DNA of 51,731 nucleotides from a bacterium (GTDB taxonomy: Bacteria > Sysuimicrobiota > Sysuimicrobiia > Sysuimicrobiales > Segetimicrobiaceae): assembly GCA_035295165.1 (NCBI GenBank), contig DATGJN010000080.1, positions 1 to 51,731 on the forward strand. Direction: 5' to 3'. Under the pieces are notes generated by a model, which saw only the letters and a program-made list of their open reading frames with translations, had not been told where the DNA came from and ran no database searches. Shown in pieces: positions 47,955 to 51,731 of the stretch. Made by a program: the position numbers and the translations under genes. Within the stretch, counting starts at the first letter, position 1. Each line of letters opens with the position of its first letter.

Positions 47955-49550
47955 TTAGGCAAGCGGCACGCACTGCCCGGCCTGCACGTACGCGTGCTCG
48001 TACGCGAGCAACCCGACGAGCGCCAGCACGGCGACCGCGGCACCGCTTCCCGCGATCGGCGTCGCGAGAACGCCGAGCACGGCCGCGGAGACGAGCACGG
48101 CGAGTGCGCCGAACCCGATGCCGGTCCAGAACCCCGTCCGGAAGCGGCCCGCGGTCATCTCGCGGACCGCGAGGCGCCCGTGGGCGGTGCCGTGCGGCAG
48201 CGTCGTCTCCCCCCACACCAACAGCAGGTGCGCGAGGCTCGCGCCTCCGACGATCCCGAGCAGCGGCGGCGCCACGGCCGGTTCCAGCCAGCCGGCGAAC
48301 GGCAGCAGGATGGCCGCCCCGGCGATCACCGCCTGCAGCAGCAGGTGCAGCGGCAGCACCGGATTCTGCCAGAGGTCGCGCGCCTTCGCCTGCGCGAACA
48401 GGTAGGCAGTGTACACTGCGCACAGCACGGCGAGCACCGCGCCCGGCGCGCCGAGCACCCGCTGCAGCTCGCGCCATCCGAATACGCTGCCAACGAAGTG
48501 CAGCGCGAGCACGAGCGAGTACGCCGTGATGATGAAGGCGCCGCGCACCAGCCAGCTCCCCCACTGCGGACGCGTGAAGATCAAGTAGAACCGCTCGGGG
48601 TGCTTCAGGTCGGCGACGAGGAGCCCGCCGGTCGCGGCGAGTGCTGCGCCGCAGACGACCGGCGCCACCCACACCCACAAGGCACTGCTCCACGACAGGA
48701 CGCCGCCGAGCAGCAACCCCAGGAGCACGAGATACGCCCCCGCGGCGATGCCCTTGGTCCACGTGTACAGACTGACCCGCCAGTGCCAGGGCGCGGTGTG
48801 GGGCACGTCGTAGCTGAGGAGCGCCGCGGCAGACGTGTTGTTCCACGGTGAGGCGACGCCGGCCGGCACGTCGCCGGGCCCGGTCCCCTGTTCGCTCCAC
48901 ATGTAGAGGCCGCCATCGGGGCGCCGCGCGGCAAGCGGGTCGAGCGTCGCCTGGTGCGCCCCGCGGTAGAACAGCTTGGGCTGCGTGTCCTTCTCCGGCC
49001 GGCGCACGGTGACGGGCTCGCGGTGCACAATCTGGGCGACCCGGGAGGTCGGGTCGTTCAGATCACCGACGAGGATCGCCTCGGTCGGACAGACCACCAC
49101 GCACGCCGGCTCAAGCCCGACGTCGAGCCGGTGCGCGCAGAAGTTGCACTTCTCCGCCGCATGATCCTCGGGGTTGATGAAGATCGCGTCGTACGGGCAC
49201 GCGGCGATGCAGGCCTTGCAGCCGATGCAGATCGATTTGTCGAAGTCGACGATCCCGTCCGGACGCACGAACATCGCCGACGTCGGACACGCGGTCGCGC
49301 ACGGGGCGTCGTCGCACTGGTTGCAGCGCGTGACCTGGAACGCCCGGCGCGCCTGCGGGAACATCCCGACGTCGACGTACTTCACGTACGTCCGGGTGAC
49401 CCCCACCGGCACTTCGTTCTCCGACTTGCACGCCACGGTGCAGGCGTGGCAGCCGACGCAGCGGGTGTGGTCGATGACCTTCGCCCACTTCGGCGGACGC
49501 GCCGCGCCGGCGAGCGCGTCCCCGACGGCCTGGGCAGCAGGAAGAGGCAT
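47955..49550 (-). CDS. Fused ferredoxin (four 4Fe-4S) and NrfD-like membrane subunit
   Basis: The 531-residue protein joins two subunits that are usually separate. Residues ~20-210 hold four cysteine sets for [4Fe-4S] clusters (CVGCHACTVAC, CNQCDDAPCATACP, CIGCKACIAACP, CNFCAHRLDVGLEPACVVVC), as in PsrB/HybA. From ~255 to the end there are about eight spans of the NrfD/PsrC type (YTWTKGIAAGAYLVLLGLLL, DLKHPERFYLIFTRPQWGSW) with quinone-site-like residues. It should carry electrons between the quinone pool and the Mo subunit encoded 10 bp downstream. There is no Tat signal, so the cluster domain lies in the cytoplasm. ATG 49550 has CAGGAG upstream. The fusion is uncommon and intact. Confidence 0.9.
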   Translation of the reverse strand: MPLPAAQAVGDALAGAARPPKWAKVIDHTRCVGCHACTVACKSENEVPVGVTRTYVKYVDVGMFPQARRAFQVTRCNQCDDAPCATACPTSAMFVRPDGIVDFDKSICIGCKACIAACPYDAIFINPEDHAAEKCNFCAHRLDVGLEPACVVVCPTEAILVGDLNDPTSRVAQIVHREPVTVRRPEKDTQPKLFYRGAHQATLDPLAARRPDGGLYMWSEQGTGPGDVPAGVASPWNNTSAAALLSYDVPHTAPWHWRVSLYTWTKGIAAGAYLVLLGLLLGGVLSWSSALWVWVAPVVCGAALAATGGLLVADLKHPERFYLIFTRPQWGSWLVRGAFIITAYSLVLALHFVGSVFGWRELQRVLGAPGAVLAVLCAVYTAYLFAQAKARDLWQNPVLPLHLLLQAVIAGAAILLPFAGWLEPAVAPPLLGIVGGASLAHLLLVWGETTLPHGTAHGRLAVREMTAGRFRTGFWTGIGFGALAVLVSAAVLGVLATPIAGSGAAVAVLALVGLLAYEHAYVQAGQCVPLA

Positions 49551-49750
49551 GCCGTTGCTCCTGGGGTGATCGAGTCGGTGCCTTAACTGTTTCGGCGGCG
49601 GAGCGACGCGACCCCTGCTCGGAGAGGGACGCCGCCGGCCCCTCGCACGCTATCTCTGCGCTTCTCTCGGGCCCGTCAGCGGCGGCGCTCAGCGTGTCGG
49701 GAACATCAGCGGCCGCTGGCAGGCCATCCTTGCAGATGTTCGGACGGCAG

Positions 49751-49782
49751 ACCAGCAGGGGCACGATCGTACCCCTGCTGGT
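49751..49782 (-). terminator. 32-bp near-perfect palindrome downstream of acs
   Basis: ACCAGCAGGGG (49751-49761) pairs with CCCCTGCTGGT (49772-49782). The centre ACGATCGT is itself palindromic, leaving one mismatch in 16 pairs. It lies 38 bases after the acs stop on the minus strand. No T-run follows, so it may be a Rho-aided end or an operator for the molybdoenzyme operon that starts 200 bp on. Confidence 0.5.
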
Positions 49783-49819
49783 CGCGAGTCCCGTGGGTCA
49801 CGTTCTCGGATCCGAGTCT

Positions 49820-51731
49820 TCACACGCTCCCGAAGCGCTTGATGTCCTCAGGGCCGGTCTTGGTCACCACCGGTGTGGCCCCCTGCACCGCCACGCGGAT
49901 TTGCTCGACCACGTCCGGATTGGCCAGGGTGGTAACGTCCCCCGTGTCCATGGTGTTGGAGATGGCCGCGAGTACCCGGCGCATGATCTTCCCCGATCGA
50001 GTCTTGGGCATGTCGGGGACGATGCGGACGTCTTTGGGGCGGGCGATCTTGCCGATGGTGGTCTCGATCGCATGGACCACCCGATCCTTGATCTCGGCGC
50101 TCGGCGAGATGCCCGGTTTCAGCGAGACGTAGACCTCGGGCACCCGCCCTTTCAATTCATCGACCACGGGCACCACCGCCGCCTCGGCCACCTCGGGCAC
50201 TGTCAAGCAGGCCGACTCGATCTCCTTTGTCCCCAGGCGGTGCCCCGCGACGTTGATGACGTCGTCGACGCGGCCCAGGATTCTGAAGTAGCCGTCGGCC
50301 GCCTGCAGCGCACCATCGCCGGCGAAGTACGGCCAGTCGCGCCAATCCTTGCTCTTCGGGTTCTTGCAGTACTTCGCGTAGTATTGGCGGACGAAGCGGT
50401 CACGGTCTCCCCAGATCGTCTGCATGATCCCCGGCCAGGGGTTGCGGATGCAGATGTTGCCGGCTTTGCTCGAGCCGCGCGGGATCTCCTTCCCCTCTTC
50501 GTCGTAGATCACCGGGTAGATCCCCGGCACGCCCGGGCCGGCGCTTCCTGGTTTCATCGGATCGAGGGCCGGCTTCGTGCTGCAGAGAAAGCCCCCGTTT
50601 TCCGTCTGCCACCAGGTGTCCACGATGACCGCCTCGCCCTTGCCGACGGCCTTGTGGTACCAGCGCCACACCTCGGGCTCGATCGGCTCTCCGACCGTCG
50701 TCATGTGCTTGAAGCGGGTGTGGTATTTCTGGGGTTCGTCGGGTCCGGCCTTGCGCAGCATGCGGATCGTCGTGGGCGAGGTGTGGAAGATGTTCACGTC
50801 CAGGCGCTCGGCGATGCGCCACGGACGCCCCGCGTCGGGATACGTGGGGACGCCCTCGTAGATGATGCTCGTCGCGCCGAGCGCCAGCGGGCCGTAGACG
50901 ATGTACGAGTGCCCCGTAATCCATCCGATGTCGGCGAAGCACCAGTAGACGTCGGTCGGGTGAATATCCTGAATGTACTTGGACGTACCGGCCACGTACG
51001 CGAGATACCCGCCGGTCCGGTGCTGGCAGCCCTTGGGGCGTCCCGTCGTGCCGCTCGTGTACATGAGGAACAAGGGCGCCTCGGCATCCATCGAGACCGG
51101 CTCGATCTTCTGGCCGACATACTTCTTGAGCAGGTCGTTCATGATATAGTCGCGGCCGGAGACCAGCGCTGTCTCTGACGCTGACTTGTCGCGGAGCCGG
51201 CGCCAAATGAGAACCTTGTCCACTTTCTGGCCTTCCTTGGCCGCTGCCGCCACTGCGATGTCGGCGTTCGCCTTGTGGTCAAGCAGCTTCCCGTTCCGGT
51301 AGTACCCGTCCATCGTAATGAGGACGCGGCTCCCGGAGTCCGCCGCCCGAAGGCCGCACGCCTCGCCGCTGAATCCGCCGAAGACCACGGAGTGCACGAC
51401 GCCCAGGCGCGCGCACGCCAGCATCGTGATCGGAAGCTCCGGGGTCATCGGAAGGTGGATGGTGACACGATCGCCTTCCTTGAGACCGGCGAAATCGCGA
51501 AGGAGCGCGGCGACCTCGTTGACACGTGTGTACAGCTCCTGGTAGGTGATCGCGACGTGGGTGTCTTCCTCGGGCTCCGGGACGAAGATGAGGGCCGCCT
51601 TGTTCTTGTACTGCGCGAGATGGCGGTCGACGCAGTTGTAGGATACGTTCAGCTTTCCGCCGACGAACCACTTCCAGAACGGCGGGTCGTTGGTATCGAG
51701 CGTGGTGTAGTACTGATCCCAGGAGAGCAGG
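49820..51731 (-). CDS. acs: Acetyl-CoA synthetase (AMP-forming), 5' end outside window
   Basis: The frame stays open to the window edge (the first visible residues include LSWDQYYTTLDTNDPPFWKW), so about 637 of the ~650 residues of Acs are present. Landmarks: the P-loop FLMYTSGTTGRPKGCQHRTGGY, the acetate-pocket Trp region VIVDTWWQTENGGF, the hinge ADGYFRILGRVDDVINVAGH and the C-terminal acetylatable Lys in KTRSGKIMRR. The QTENGGF and VFGGFSGEACGLRAAD segments are specific to Acs. It activates acetate with ATP and CoA via acetyl-AMP. It runs in the same direction as the molybdoenzyme cluster but is separated from it by 269 bp and a palindrome. Acetate uptake by the MctP-like symporter would feed it. 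Confidence 0.96.
   Translation of the reverse strand, partial: LLSWDQYYTTLDTNDPPFWKWFVGGKLNVSYNCVDRHLAQYKNKAALIFVPEPEEDTHVAITYQELYTRVNEVAALLRDFAGLKEGDRVTIHLPMTPELPITMLACARLGVVHSVVFGGFSGEACGLRAADSGSRVLITMDGYYRNGKLLDHKANADIAVAAAAKEGQKVDKVLIWRRLRDKSASETALVSGRDYIMNDLLKKYVGQKIEPVSMDAEAPLFLMYTSGTTGRPKGCQHRTGGYLAYVAGTSKYIQDIHPTDVYWCFADIGWITGHSYIVYGPLALGATSIIYEGVPTYPDAGRPWRIAERLDVNIFHTSPTTIRMLRKAGPDEPQKYHTRFKHMTTVGEPIEPEVWRWYHKAVGKGEAVIVDTWWQTENGGFLCSTKPALDPMKPGSAGPGVPGIYPVIYDEEGKEIPRGSSKAGNICIRNPWPGIMQTIWGDRDRFVRQYYAKYCKNPKSKDWRDWPYFAGDGALQAADGYFRILGRVDDVINVAGHRLGTKEIESACLTVPEVAEAAVVPVVDELKGRVPEVYVSLKPGISPSAEIKDRVVHAIETTIGKIARPKDVRIVPDMPKTRSGKIMRRVLAAISNTMDTGDVTTLANPDVVEQIRVAVQGATPVVTKTGPEDIKRFGSV

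Noticed and set aside
45122-48529. A 1135-codon open frame on the plus strand opposite the molybdoenzyme genes
   Set aside because: Its product is Arg/His/Pro-rich without motifs, while the minus-strand frames carry clear cofactor sites. It is a shadow frame caused by high GC.
1-51731. CRISPR arrays, insertion sequences, integrase or phage genes
   Set aside because: No regular spaced repeats, transposase motifs or terminal repeats with target duplications were found by eye.

Overview
The window is a dense, GC-rich (by eye about two-thirds G+C) bacterial chromosome segment with short intergenic gaps. I see no rRNA, CRISPR array, insertion sequence or phage gene. Several traits point to a Gram-positive-like (terrabacterial) lineage. 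These are a T-box riboswitch ahead of serine genes, a large Bacillus-type SRP RNA with an Alu domain, the recR/ebfC/dnaX/SRP RNA/tRNA-Ser neighbourhood known from Bacillota, and a YkuK-like protein. The mix of aerobic Mo-hydroxylase, MctP-like carboxylate symporter and acetyl-CoA synthetase would suit an uncultured soil or sediment heterotroph, but I cannot name the phylum.

Layout. 1-4.1 kb: the end of an FAD-dependent oxidoreductase, a frameshifted DASS anion transporter, a small cupin, two micro-ORFs for sister single-span peptides around a perfect hairpin, and a secreted TPR protein. 4.2-6.4 kb: two Nudix hydrolases and an OGG1-type glycosylase, which form an oxidised-nucleotide repair cluster. 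6.4-9.1 kb: selD, whose catalytic residue is encoded by an in-frame UGA (selenocysteine), then a LysR regulator and a dual-specificity phosphatase. 9.1-12.5 kb: a peptide/nickel-type ABC importer (binding protein and two permeases, no ATPases). 12.6-17.1 kb: promoter, T-box, class-V aminotransferase, serA and serS, a serine regulon. 17.2-27.1 kb: unknown proteins, a YkuK-like protein, recR, ebfC, dnaX, a CPBP protease, SRP RNA, two membrane proteins, an acyl-CoA synthetase, lepB and tRNA-Ser(GGA).

27.2-31.7 kb: a coxSLM-type molybdenum hydroxylase of the form II (AYRGAGR) class, with a promoter and an 11-bp tandem repeat, then RidA. 31.8-39.9 kb: an AlkA-like glycosylase, an M24 peptidase, an ornithine-cyclodeaminase-family enzyme, tadA with an unknown protein and an HpcH aldolase, a histidine phosphatase, a Fur/PerR regulator translationally coupled to a VIT-type metal transporter, and an FAA hydrolase. 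40-44 kb: an MctP-like symporter with its DUF3311 partner, and an S9 peptidase. 44-49.6 kb: a complex iron-sulfur molybdoenzyme (TorD-like chaperone, cytoplasmic-type Mo subunit, and a fused ferredoxin-NrfD subunit). 49.8-51.7 kb: most of acetyl-CoA synthetase, cut by the window edge.

Together the genes suggest an organism that takes up peptides and small carboxylates, activates acetate and fatty acids, and uses molybdenum and selenium enzymes. The items most worth a second look are the UGA-containing selD, the twin micro-peptides, the fused-subunit molybdoenzyme of unknown substrate, and the nearly leaderless fur gene whose operator covers its own start codon.
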